Origin: Lederbergia citrisecunda
Lineage (GTDB): Bacteria > Bacillota > Bacilli > Bacillales > Bacillaceae_C
Direction of reading: 5' to 3'
DNA: 64,000 nt
NCBI RefSeq assembly: GCF_018343695.1
Contig: NZ_JAGYPJ010000001.1
Coordinates: 4,345,641-4,409,640, forward strand
Of this stretch, positions 42,882 through 51,380 are shown piece by piece (positions within the stretch are counted from its first letter, which is position 1; each line of letters opens with the position of its first letter). Both the position numbers and the translations under genes were made by a program. The notes beneath the pieces are model-generated. The model was not told the DNA's origin, made no database searches, and was given only the letters and a program-made list of their open reading frames with translations.

Positions 42882-43469
42882 ATGGCACCCAAGAAGAAAT
42901 TTTCTAAAGAACAAATCATTGATGCAGCATTTGAAATAGCTAAAAAAGAAGGAATGGAAACCATATCAATTCGTAAAGTTGCCGAAAAATTGGGGAGTTC
43001 GATTGCTCCGATATATGTGAATTTTAGCGATGTTGATGAGCTCAAGAAGGAGGTTATGAAAAAAATCATTGAATTAAGTAATCAGCTGTTAAGTGAACAA
43101 AATTCTGGCCACCCATTTCGCGATATTGGTGTAGCAAGTCTTCGCTTTGCAAGTGAGTACAGTGTTCTATTTCGTGATCTTGTCATGAAGCAAACCGAAT
43201 ACATGGAAAACTATGACGAGGATATAGGTCACGGACTTGTTGAATTAATGAAAGGCGATTCAAACTTGGAAGGATTTTCGGAGGAAGAACTAATGACCAT
43301 TTTTTTCAAAATGAGGGTGTTCACCGTCGGATTATCTGTTATGGTAGCAAACGGCTTGCTTCCGAAAGAATTTAGTGAAGAACGAGGGATAGAACTTTTA
43401 AACAGTACAGCTACCGATGTCATTACTTCTGCTCGCCTAAGTAAAGGAATGGTTGATGAACCACATTAA
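42882..43469 (+). CDS. TetR/AcrR family transcriptional regulator
   Basis: A 195-residue regulator. The N-terminal ~55 residues form the TetR helix-turn-helix (IIDAAFEIAKKEGMETISIRKVAEKLGSSIAPIYVNF), with the tyrosine-asparagine-phenylalanine end typical of the recognition helix; the rest is a helical ligand-binding and dimer domain. Start ATG follows AAAAGGAGAA. It is 26 bases before the first serine hydrolase, suggesting an autoregulated operon controlling it. Confidence 0.88.
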   Translation: MAPKKKFSKEQIIDAAFEIAKKEGMETISIRKVAEKLGSSIAPIYVNFSDVDELKKEVMKKIIELSNQLLSEQNSGHPFRDIGVASLRFASEYSVLFRDLVMKQTEYMENYDEDIGHGLVELMKGDSNLEGFSEEELMTIFFKMRVFTVGLSVMVANGLLPKEFSEERGIELLNSTATDVITSARLSKGMVDEPH

Positions 43470-43495
43470 AAATAACATGAGGGGATAAAACACGT

Positions 43496-45436
43496 ATGAA
43501 AATATATAAATGGGTGTTTATTATAAGCTTGTTTACTAGCTTAATGATGGGTTTCAGGCCGTCATCTTTTGCAGCTAGTTCTACAGACTTTACTGATATA
43601 GAAACATTTATGGATAAAGTAGTTCAGGAAAAGATGGAAGAATCTCATATTCCAAATGCAACGATTTCGGTTGTATCAGATGGTGAGGTTATTTTTGAAA
43701 AAGGATACGGTTATGCAAATATAGATGAAAAAAAAGAAGTTGATGCTAAGAATACGATGTTTAGGATTGGCTCCGCTTCAAAGCTTTTTACATGGACAGC
43801 AATCATGCAGCTTGTCGAACAAGGAAAGCTTGATTTAAGTACTGATATTAATCAATATTTAGATTTTGAGATTCCTGCCAAACTTGCAAGAGGTTCCAAT
43901 AATGCTGAACCAGAACCAATTACCCTTACACATTTAATGACCCATACACCTGGGTTCGAAGATTACGCGGATTCCATTTTTAGACTTTCTTCTGATAAAG
44001 CACTTCCGCTTGATCAATATGTACGTCAGTATTTACCTGCCAGAGTATTTCCAGCGGGTGAGGTTGTGGCATACTCGAATTATGGAACCGCTTTGGCCGG
44101 TTATATCGTTGAACAAGTTTCAGGAGTGCCTTTTTCAGAATATGTAGAACAGAATATATATAAGCCCCTTGAAATGGGGCATAGTACCTTCCGCCAGCCA
44201 TTACCAGCGGAGTTGTCCAATAATTTGGCACATGGCTATCGATATGTTAATGGAGAATTTCATGAGGGGAAATTCGAATATGTTCCAGAGGCAGCTGGAA
44301 GTATGAGTAGTACTGCATCAGATATGGCAAAGTTTATGAATGCTTATCTAAAATCTGGAAATTTGAATGGGAATAGAATCCTTAAAGAGGAAACGGTTCA
44401 GAAAATGTTTCAGCAACAATTTTCGCATCATCCTAGTTTAGATGGGATGGCACTAGGTTTTATTGAAAAAACAGCTAATGGACAACGGATTCTTTTCCAT
44501 GGTGGAAGCACCACACTTTTTGATTCAGGATTGTATTTAATACCAGAAAAAAATCTAGGATTTTTCATTTCATATACTGGAAATAATTTTTTAACTCACA
44601 CAGAAATTTTTCAGGAATTACTAGATCACTATTTTCCAACAACAGCAACATTTACTTCTTCCATCCCGGAGGGTGCTAAGGAACGTGCTGAACAATATGC
44701 CGGTGAGTATCATCAAAACCGCAGAAGCTTTACGACTTCCGAAAGCTTAGTAAGCTTGACGATGGGATTGATTCAAGTTGGTGTGGATGAAGATGGTTAT
44801 TTAGAAGTTACTCTTAATGGAGAAAAAAATCGTTTTGTAGAAACAGAACCAGGTATTTATCACAATCTCCGTGAAGGTAGATCTCCAGATGCATATGGAG
44901 AATTCCGAACTATAGCCTTTAACAAGGATCCATTTGGTAATACTATGCTTGCGACTGATGGACCAATGACGTATTCAAAAGCATCTTGGTATTCTTCTAG
45001 TGGTTTTACATTTCTATCAATTATTATAGTTGTTCTGTTATTTTTAGGGAGTCTAATGTATTGGGGATTAAGAGGTCTTATTCGTTTCGTCAAACATAGA
45101 AAAACTCAATATTCCAAAGCGGCGCTTACTGCAAAATGGGTTGCAATATCGTACGGTATTTTAACGATAGGTTTAATAATTGGAGTAGGCTCAGCAGGTG
45201 CGTTGGATCCGGTATATGGATTGCCAAAAGCAGCCTTAGGGATGCTGCCTCCATGGAGCCCTATTACTGACTTAATCCCAGTAGCGATGTCCATTTTAGG
45301 TATAGCAATGCTTGTATTTGCAATAATCTTATGGTGGAAAAAGCAGTGGAGAGTAAGAGGGCGTGTTCATTATACTCTTTTGACGATTGTAACGTTGAAT
45401 CTTTTATGGATATTCGGATATTGGAATTTGTATTGA
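43496..45436 (+). CDS. Secreted/membrane serine hydrolase, class C beta-lactamase family (copy 1)
   Basis: A 646-residue protein: signal peptide ~1-27, a serine beta-lactamase-like domain (~35-380) and four C-terminal membrane helices (~505-645). Catalytic motifs are complete: SASK (~92-95), YSN (~193-195) and HGG (~335). The domain therefore faces outside and is membrane-tethered. Such proteins are penicillin-binding-protein-like esterases or D-amino-acid peptidases; beta-lactamase activity is not implied. It is followed by two further relatives in the same direction. Confidence 0.87.
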   Translation: MKIYKWVFIISLFTSLMMGFRPSSFAASSTDFTDIETFMDKVVQEKMEESHIPNATISVVSDGEVIFEKGYGYANIDEKKEVDAKNTMFRIGSASKLFTWTAIMQLVEQGKLDLSTDINQYLDFEIPAKLARGSNNAEPEPITLTHLMTHTPGFEDYADSIFRLSSDKALPLDQYVRQYLPARVFPAGEVVAYSNYGTALAGYIVEQVSGVPFSEYVEQNIYKPLEMGHSTFRQPLPAELSNNLAHGYRYVNGEFHEGKFEYVPEAAGSMSSTASDMAKFMNAYLKSGNLNGNRILKEETVQKMFQQQFSHHPSLDGMALGFIEKTANGQRILFHGGSTTLFDSGLYLIPEKNLGFFISYTGNNFLTHTEIFQELLDHYFPTTATFTSSIPEGAKERAEQYAGEYHQNRRSFTTSESLVSLTMGLIQVGVDEDGYLEVTLNGEKNRFVETEPGIYHNLREGRSPDAYGEFRTIAFNKDPFGNTMLATDGPMTYSKASWYSSSGFTFLSIIIVVLLFLGSLMYWGLRGLIRFVKHRKTQYSKAALTAKWVAISYGILTIGLIIGVGSAGALDPVYGLPKAALGMLPPWSPITDLIPVAMSILGIAMLVFAIILWWKKQWRVRGRVHYTLLTIVTLNLLWIFGYWNLY

Positions 45437-45682
45437 TGTAGTAATTTGAAATGATCCAGATTTGAGCTTCCAAAAATAATTCATTATATTCAATGGGCGC
45501 TGGTTCGAAACCAGTCGCCCAAAACCACAAAAGCAACTCAAGGGCCTTGAAGCTTAAATAGGATTGTGATGTCAAACAACTAGCTAAAGATATCAATATA
45601 GAACTTGCCACGAAAAGGGAAGAAATAACTAAGTGAGATAATTAAAGAAAATCTATAGGAGGGGTTCCAAATCTTAAAGACA

Positions 45683-46747
45683 TTGGAGAAGTCTTTTGTT
45701 GATCAGTCGTTATTGAATCAAACAGTTAAGCAAATGGTGAAAGAGAAAAACAATTTCGGTGCTGTGTTATGTGTGGAACATGAAAATAATTTTTCATGGG
45801 TTGGTTCAGCAGGAAACCTTAACGTTGATGATCAGTTTTTTATTACCAGTGTCACGAAATTATTTGTTACAGCCGTCATTTTAAAATTAAGAGCAGAAAA
45901 GAAGTTACAATTGGAGGATAACATATCCATTCATCTTTCCAATGACATAATGAATGGATTACACGTATTAAATAGCGTGGACTATTCAAATGAAATCACC
46001 ATTCAACATCTTATTTCCAACACCTCAGGTATTGCGGACTATTTTTTTCAAAAGCAAGCTAATGGTAAATCAGGAGGTTCAGATCTCTTTAATGGTCAGG
46101 ATGAAGCATGGCCATTAGAGAAGACGCTAGAAAGCATTAAGCAAATCAAACCACAATTTAAACCTGGTCAAAAAGCTAGCTATTGCGGTACAAACTATCA
46201 ACTTTTAGGAAGAATCATAGAAAATATTACAGGAATGAGTATCAAGGAAGTCTTTCAATCTTATATTTTTAATGAACTTAACTTGTCCAAAACATATGTT
46301 TATGAAAATGAACATGATACGAGACCCGTTTCGCTCTACTACAAATCTCAGCATTTTCATGCTCCTAAATTCATCTCATGTCCTTCTTTTACTCCTGAAG
46401 GGGGCATTGTCTCCACAGCTCAAGAAATGATGACTTTTCTTAAGGCTTTTTTCAATGGCCGTTTATTTCAAAAAGAGGAAATCGAGACTTTAAAAAAATG
46501 GAACTTTATTTTCCGTCCATCACAATTCTACTATGGGATTGGCCTAGAGAAGTTATGGGTTCCTAGAATTGTATCTCCATTTAAACCTATTGGGGACATC
46601 CTTGGTTTTTGGGGGCAATCAGGTGCTTTTGCATTCTGTTACCCTGAACGGGACCTATACTTTACAGGTACCGTTAACCAAGCCAGTGGGAAGTCCCACA
46701 ACTTGGCTTATAACGCTATGATTAAGATTATCAAAGCAGTAGGTTAA
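45683..46747 (+). CDS. Cytoplasmic serine hydrolase, beta-lactamase family (copy 2)
   Basis: A 354-residue single-domain relative without a signal peptide. SxxK is SVTK (~51-54); the YxN box reads YCGTNY, and the third motif is WGQSG instead of HSG. The gene starts at a TTG (45683), but the strong AGGAGGGG lies at 45657-45664, 18 bases away; an in-frame ATC at 45671 is at ideal spacing and might be a mutated ATG or a rare start. Probably an esterase-like enzyme of unknown substrate. Confidence 0.78.
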   Translation: MEKSFVDQSLLNQTVKQMVKEKNNFGAVLCVEHENNFSWVGSAGNLNVDDQFFITSVTKLFVTAVILKLRAEKKLQLEDNISIHLSNDIMNGLHVLNSVDYSNEITIQHLISNTSGIADYFFQKQANGKSGGSDLFNGQDEAWPLEKTLESIKQIKPQFKPGQKASYCGTNYQLLGRIIENITGMSIKEVFQSYIFNELNLSKTYVYENEHDTRPVSLYYKSQHFHAPKFISCPSFTPEGGIVSTAQEMMTFLKAFFNGRLFQKEEIETLKKWNFIFRPSQFYYGIGLEKLWVPRIVSPFKPIGDILGFWGQSGAFAFCYPERDLYFTGTVNQASGKSHNLAYNAMIKIIKAVG

Positions 46748-46784
46748 AACTGTCTACAGATACTGGAATTTAGATTGAAAGATT

Positions 46785-46823
46785 AAAAACCTTAGAGAAA
46801 TGATTATTCTTTGAGGTTTTTTT
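46785..46823 (+). terminator. Terminator after serine hydrolase copy 2
   Basis: AAAAACCTTAGAGAA pairs with TTCTTTGAGGTTTT (two G-U pairs), followed by T-run. Confidence 0.7.
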
Positions 46824-46888
46824 AGTTATATACAATATGATGTATATAAACGTAACTTTATTCTGTTTAAGGGAGGGGTGGGATTTAA

Positions 46889-48766
46889 TTGTTTGAAAAG
46901 ATTTTGATTGTAATCATCGTGCTTGGCGTACTCACGTTTCCGTTGCATATATCAGCCGCAGAAGATACTACCCCTTCAGGAATTTCTTTAACTAACTTAG
47001 AAGCTTTCGTTGACGATTATGCGGAGGATTATATTGGGAAAACGACAGCTGGAGCATCGATTGCCGTATTGAAAAATAATGAAATAGTTTTGTCCAAGGG
47101 ATACGGATTTGCTGATATTGAGAAGGAACAACCAATGAATCCATCGACAACCGTGTTAGAGTGGGGGTCGATTACGAAGCTTTTTGTTTGGGTATCCGTC
47201 ATGCAACTAGTGGAAGAAAATGAGCTTGATTTGCATGCAAATATTTCAGATTATTTGCCAGATGGTTTCCTGCTTAATCTGAAATATGATGCCCCCATTA
47301 CGATGCTCGATTTAATGAATCATCAAGCTGGATTTGAGGATTATGTGTTTGATTTAGGATATCCCAATCCTAAAGATGTGAGATCCTTGGAAGAAGGATT
47401 AAAAATAGCTGAACCAAAACAAGTGTATAAACCAGGCGAAGTTGTATCTTATTCCAATTATTCAACTTCTCTAGCAGCATTGATTGTTGAAAACATTACA
47501 GGGGAACAATTTTATGATTATGTTTCGAACCATATTTTAAAAAGGCTTGAAATGAATCATTCTTCTATTCATCCTACACTTCATGATCATCAAAATTTAG
47601 TGGAAAATAAAGCAACAGGATACAAACTAGTTAAACCTGCAACGTTTGAAGCATCGAGTTGGTTTTATATGTCCATGTATCCAAGTGGTGGTTTGAATGG
47701 GACGGCAGAGGACTTGGCGAAATTTGCAGCGGCCTTAATGCCAAAAGAAGGAGAAACTTCACCATTATTTAAGAGCAATGATACGTTGGTAGAGATGTTG
47801 TCACAAAGCTATTCACCCCATCAAAACATGATGGATATTGCCCATGGTTTTTGGGAATATGATGGTGTATCGAGAGGATTAACGCATGGAGGAAATACCG
47901 CTTCCTTTTCAAGCAATTTTCAAATTGTCCCAGAAGAACAATTTGCTGTAATAGTGTTAACAAACCAAGCTTCCGAAGTTGAGATGAGTTACGGTTTAAT
48001 CAAAGAACTAGTCGGACTAGGTGAAATCACACCAACTGTTGAAAAAATGCCAGACTCAAAGGAACTTGAAGGTACTTATATTACTGCTCGCAGGATGCAT
48101 AATGGCTTTTTGAATCTTTATTACTATTTGATCCCTTACAAAATTACAGTAGAAAGTGAAAATAAGATAAAAGTAAGTATTGCAGGGCAATCAGCCCAGT
48201 ACCTTCAAACTAGTCCCTATCTTTATAGACTCATAGACGGACATTCGTTATTTGAAGCAAATCATATGATGTATTTTCATGTAGAAAATGGAAAGGTCCA
48301 GCAGGTCTCTACAGCGATCTCAGATTATATGCCATTACCAAAAGGAAAGGGAACCCTGATACTTATTTTCCACTTGGTACTTGCCATAGTTTGTATCGGA
48401 TACTTACTTGTTTCACTCATCGTATTGCTAATTCATAATCTTAAAATGAGGAAAAAAGAGAGAAAAGCTTCATCAACAACTAGAGGAAATTTCACACTGC
48501 ATCTTGCTGGTGTAGCTATGATCATTAATATATTTATATTGATTTATAGATTACTGTCTAATAGCTATCGTGCCTATTCGGAGCTTGTTATTCATATTAT
48601 ATTTAACTACTTGTTCACAGCGATTGCGATCTTTTCAATCATTTGGATGATCATCAAATGGCGGAAGTCTAACTTAATAAAAATACAAAAATACTTCTAT
48701 TCATTTTCTATAGTGAGTGTCATCATTTTCATTTATTTACTCGTAACTTGGCAATTTTTTGCCTAG
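46889..48766 (+). CDS. Secreted/membrane serine hydrolase, class C beta-lactamase family (copy 3)
   Basis: A 625-residue protein laid out like copy 1: signal peptide ~1-23, catalytic domain (~30-380) with SITK (~93-96), YSN (~189) and HGGNT (~333), then a linker and four C-terminal membrane helices (~490-625). TTG start with GGGAGGGG about 10 bases upstream. Between it and copy 2 there is a terminator, so it has its own transcript. The resemblance in architecture to copy 1 points to local duplication. Confidence 0.87.
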   Translation: MFEKILIVIIVLGVLTFPLHISAAEDTTPSGISLTNLEAFVDDYAEDYIGKTTAGASIAVLKNNEIVLSKGYGFADIEKEQPMNPSTTVLEWGSITKLFVWVSVMQLVEENELDLHANISDYLPDGFLLNLKYDAPITMLDLMNHQAGFEDYVFDLGYPNPKDVRSLEEGLKIAEPKQVYKPGEVVSYSNYSTSLAALIVENITGEQFYDYVSNHILKRLEMNHSSIHPTLHDHQNLVENKATGYKLVKPATFEASSWFYMSMYPSGGLNGTAEDLAKFAAALMPKEGETSPLFKSNDTLVEMLSQSYSPHQNMMDIAHGFWEYDGVSRGLTHGGNTASFSSNFQIVPEEQFAVIVLTNQASEVEMSYGLIKELVGLGEITPTVEKMPDSKELEGTYITARRMHNGFLNLYYYLIPYKITVESENKIKVSIAGQSAQYLQTSPYLYRLIDGHSLFEANHMMYFHVENGKVQQVSTAISDYMPLPKGKGTLILIFHLVLAIVCIGYLLVSLIVLLIHNLKMRKKERKASSTTRGNFTLHLAGVAMIINIFILIYRLLSNSYRAYSELVIHIIFNYLFTAIAIFSIIWMIIKWRKSNLIKIQKYFYSFSIVSVIIFIYLLVTWQFFA

Positions 48767-48820
48767 AAACCTTTGATAATGAGTTGGCAATAGGTTAATA
48801 GAATTTATATTGATGGATTT

Positions 48821-48860
48821 AAACCTTGAAGGATAAATAGTTCCTTCAGGGTTTTTCTAT
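48821..48860 (+). terminator. Terminator after serine hydrolase copy 3
   Basis: AAACCTTGAAGGA pairs with TCCTTCAGGGTTT, followed by TTCTATT. Confidence 0.7.
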
Positions 48861-48949
48861 TCTCAAATTTCAAGTGATTGTAAAGTACTGGGAACTAATG
48901 TATGGTTTGATTGTAAAGATAATTCAAATAATAATGGAGGGTAATGAAA

Positions 48950-49309
48950 ATGAGATTTTTGATTTTGTTAGCTCCAGGTCAAAATTGGAGAGAGGATGTC
49001 ATTTTTCATAATCAACCTTTTATGCCAGAACACGCGGTATATGTTCAAGAAGCTTTTAATCATGGAAAGGTTATTTTAGCAGGTCCATACGCTGATCTAA
49101 CTGGTGGAGCAATTGTCATTGATGCTGAAAATGAAGATGAGATACAAACTTTTATTGAACATGATCCTACAGTCAAAAATAGAATTTTTACGTATCAAAT
49201 AAAACGTTGGGGAGAAGGTATGAGCAAATTTGAAAATATCAGTCCTAATTTTGACCAAGGATATATTGACTATAAACATAAAGTGCAGAAAGAGTTGAAA
49301 ATTATATGA
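48950..49309 (+). CDS. YciI family protein
   Basis: A 119-residue ferredoxin-like-fold protein: FLILLAPGQNW, MPEHAVYVQEAFNHGKVILAGPY broken as FMPEHAVYVQEA and GKVILAGPYAD, then IVIDAENEDEIQTFIEHDP. The His and Asp of the YciI active-site pair seem present. The ATG at 48950 is 9 bases after ATGGAGG, better than the ATG at 48944. The role of the family is mostly unknown. Confidence 0.82.
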   Translation: MRFLILLAPGQNWREDVIFHNQPFMPEHAVYVQEAFNHGKVILAGPYADLTGGAIVIDAENEDEIQTFIEHDPTVKNRIFTYQIKRWGEGMSKFENISPNFDQGYIDYKHKVQKELKII

Positions 49310-49439
49310 ATTCAATAACATTTAGAAAAGGAAGCTTTTGAGAAATTGACAAATACGTAAGAATTACGTTCATTGAAACTACTTCTTACACATACAAAAT
49401 ATTTTTCTAGGAGCAGTGAGATAATCAAGGAGGATCACA

Positions 49440-50135
49440 ATGAAAATTGCACTTATTGGAGATAGTTTAACAGAAGGAAGGCCCGGAGTATCATTTGCCC
49501 ATATTCTCCAACAAAAATATGAAAATATGACATTTAAAAATCTTGGAAAACCAGGAGAAACGGTTAAAAGCTTGTATAAAAGACTAACTGAGACAGAGAT
49601 AGAAGAGACATATGACCTGACTTTTCTATGGATTGGAGTAAATGATGTTTTTTCAAAATTGCTAAAAGTTCAAGCTCAGCCAGTCGTCGAAAATAATGAA
49701 GAATTTCAAGATTGCTATGAGAATGTTCTAGAATTAGTACTTAATTTTTCGAAACAGGTAGTTGTCGTATCACCTGCGCTAGTAGGAGAAAATCCAAGGA
49801 GTACCACTAATAATAAATTGAAAGAGTTGACAGATATTATTAAAACTTTAGCAAGAAAGCATTCCAATGTCACGTTCTTGAATATGCAATCCATATTTTT
49901 AATGGAACTCGATACAGTTGAAAGTTCGGACTACATTGGTACGAGTGTGATGAAAATGATGGTTGAAACTCTTTTTTATAAATCACACTCCAAGATTGAT
50001 GATTTATCTGAAAAGCGAGGATTGCACTTTACATTGGATGGGGTTCATTTCAATAGTACAGGAGCTAATATAGTAGCAGATGAGTATTCATCAATCATAG
50101 AAGTTACATCAAAGAATCTAGTTGAAGGGAAATGA
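49440..50135 (+). CDS. SGNH/GDSL family hydrolase
   Basis: A 231-residue esterase-like enzyme: catalytic Ser in IGDSLTEG (~4-11), Gly in GKPGETV, Asn in GVNDVF (~67-72), and the C-terminal D-x-x-H in LDGVHFN (~201). No signal peptide. Members hydrolyse small acyl esters or acyl groups on sugars. The RBS is AAGGAGGATCAC. Confidence 0.85.
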   Translation: MKIALIGDSLTEGRPGVSFAHILQQKYENMTFKNLGKPGETVKSLYKRLTETEIEETYDLTFLWIGVNDVFSKLLKVQAQPVVENNEEFQDCYENVLELVLNFSKQVVVVSPALVGENPRSTTNNKLKELTDIIKTLARKHSNVTFLNMQSIFLMELDTVESSDYIGTSVMKMMVETLFYKSHSKIDDLSEKRGLHFTLDGVHFNSTGANIVADEYSSIIEVTSKNLVEGK

Positions 50136-50330
50136 TGACGGAAGCATTTAAGGTAAGTAGGCAGTCAATGATAAGATAATACAAGAGGAGTATGGAGAGA
50201 ACCGTTTCCACATTAAGATTTTATTGTGACGTGGTATTTCTTTTTTGAAGTAAAACTACTTACACGGGGTGTTCCATCATTTAATCATTTATGAGCAGAG
50301 GACCTATATGCCCCTGCTCATTTGCTATCC

Positions 50331-50510
50331 TTATTTTTCTAACAAATTAGTCACTAACACATCAAACTCATTTCCTGGATCATCCAAGTGAAAAACGCGC
50401 GCTGTATCGTTTTGATTATCGACACGCTGAATATAAACTGATTTTCCATTATAAGTCACATGTTTCATATCAGGTGATTCCGCGATCTCAGCTGCTCTTT
50501 GCTTGTTCAT
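50331..50510 (-). CDS. sspH: H-type small acid-soluble spore protein (SspH, copy 1)
   Basis: A 59-residue protein: MNKQRAAEIAESPDMKHVTY then NGKSVYIQRVDNQNDTARVF and HLDDPGNEF, following the SspH pattern (IxxSPDMxxVTYNGxxIYIQxVDxQNxTARIF). The ATG (50510-50508) has AAAGGAGG upstream. It lies immediately downstream of a second SspH gene on the same strand. Confidence 0.88.
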   Translation of the reverse strand: MNKQRAAEIAESPDMKHVTYNGKSVYIQRVDNQNDTARVFHLDDPGNEFDVLVTNLLEK

Positions 50511-50528
50511 TTATGTAACCTCCTTTTT

Positions 50529-50714
50529 TTATGGACCTAATTCAACTAAACCTTCTATATCTACAACCTGTTTATTTTCCATTTCATCAAGAGGAAAAAT
50601 CGTTACAGTATTATTTTGAGTATTAACTTCTTGGAGATAAACGGGTATTCCACGATAATTTACATTGGTCATCGTTGGTGAATTAATAATTTCTTGAACT
50701 CGTTTAATGTCCAA
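50529..50714 (-). CDS. sspH: H-type small acid-soluble spore protein (SspH, copy 2)
   Basis: A 61-residue SspH relative: MDIKRVQEIINSPTMTNVNY then RGIPVYLQEVNTQNNTVTIF and PLDEMENKQ. TTG start, eight bases after AAAGGAGG. It and the neighbouring copy are probably co-transcribed in the forespore. Confidence 0.88.
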   Translation of the reverse strand: MDIKRVQEIINSPTMTNVNYRGIPVYLQEVNTQNNTVTIFPLDEMENKQVVDIEGLVELGP

Positions 50715-50879
50715 ATTCCATACCTCCTTTCAAGTAATATTTTTACTAAATCCGTTTTATTTATACTTTGTCCCAGATGGAAAAGACAATTGAACGAATC
50801 TTAACTCATATTCTCTTCATTATTTTTAAAATAAAAATCCCTACAATAGAGAAACTAACGAAAAACAATGGAGGCAGCC

Positions 50880-51338
50880 ATGAAACATATTCTTTTCGTT
50901 ACTTTTCTTTTTGCTATTTTTGGAAGTTTTGCTACTATTGTCGAAGCGACTACAGCCCCTATATTACCATGCAGTTTAGTATTGGAACCGGTACACAAAC
51001 AGGATCGCAACGCCAAAGGAGTAGCACTTCTCTATAAAGTTAAATTGACACCGAGTTTTCCACGAACGAGCATCAGCGTCCATGCCCTCCATTTACCAGA
51101 GCCATCATCATTCGGAAAGTATGATACGTACGAAGGATTTGCTTTTATCAAAAATGAAATAAGTTGGCGTTTCAAGCTTTATCCAACACCGGAACTTGAT
51201 AGTCCAACTTGGGCAGGGAGATTTGACGATATTACAGCCATCATGAAAGGTGCGGAAGTACAAGTAAGACCTTCTAACTCCAAAATAGAAAAATTAGGAC
51301 CACCCATTTTAAGTAATCCAATAAATAAATGTAAGTAA
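50880..51338 (+). CDS. Secreted protein of unknown function
   Basis: A 152-residue protein with a signal peptide (HILFVTFLFAIFGSFATIVEA) and a mature part of beta-rich character (SLVLEPVHKQ, ISVHALHLPEP, YEGFAFIKNEISWRFKLY). ATG at 50880 follows ATGGAGGCAGCC. I recognise no family; the early Cys and late Cys could form a disulphide. Confidence 0.7.
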   Translation: MKHILFVTFLFAIFGSFATIVEATTAPILPCSLVLEPVHKQDRNAKGVALLYKVKLTPSFPRTSISVHALHLPEPSSFGKYDTYEGFAFIKNEISWRFKLYPTPELDSPTWAGRFDDITAIMKGAEVQVRPSNSKIEKLGPPILSNPINKCK

Positions 51339-51340
51339 AA

Positions 51341-51380
51341 ATTGGCTGCTGATCCTTGCTTTCAGCAGCCAATAGATTTT
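51341..51380. terminator. Bidirectional terminator
   Basis: ATTGGCTGCTGA (51341-51352) pairs perfectly with TCAGCAGCCAAT (51362-51373), between convergent genes. Confidence 0.85.

Noticed and set aside
45490-45520. A T-arm-like palindrome (CTGGTTCGAAACCAG within GGGCG/CGCCC) suggesting a tRNA fragment or att site
   Set aside because: No acceptor, D or anticodon arm and no integrase nearby; it may be a remnant, but evidence is too thin to call.
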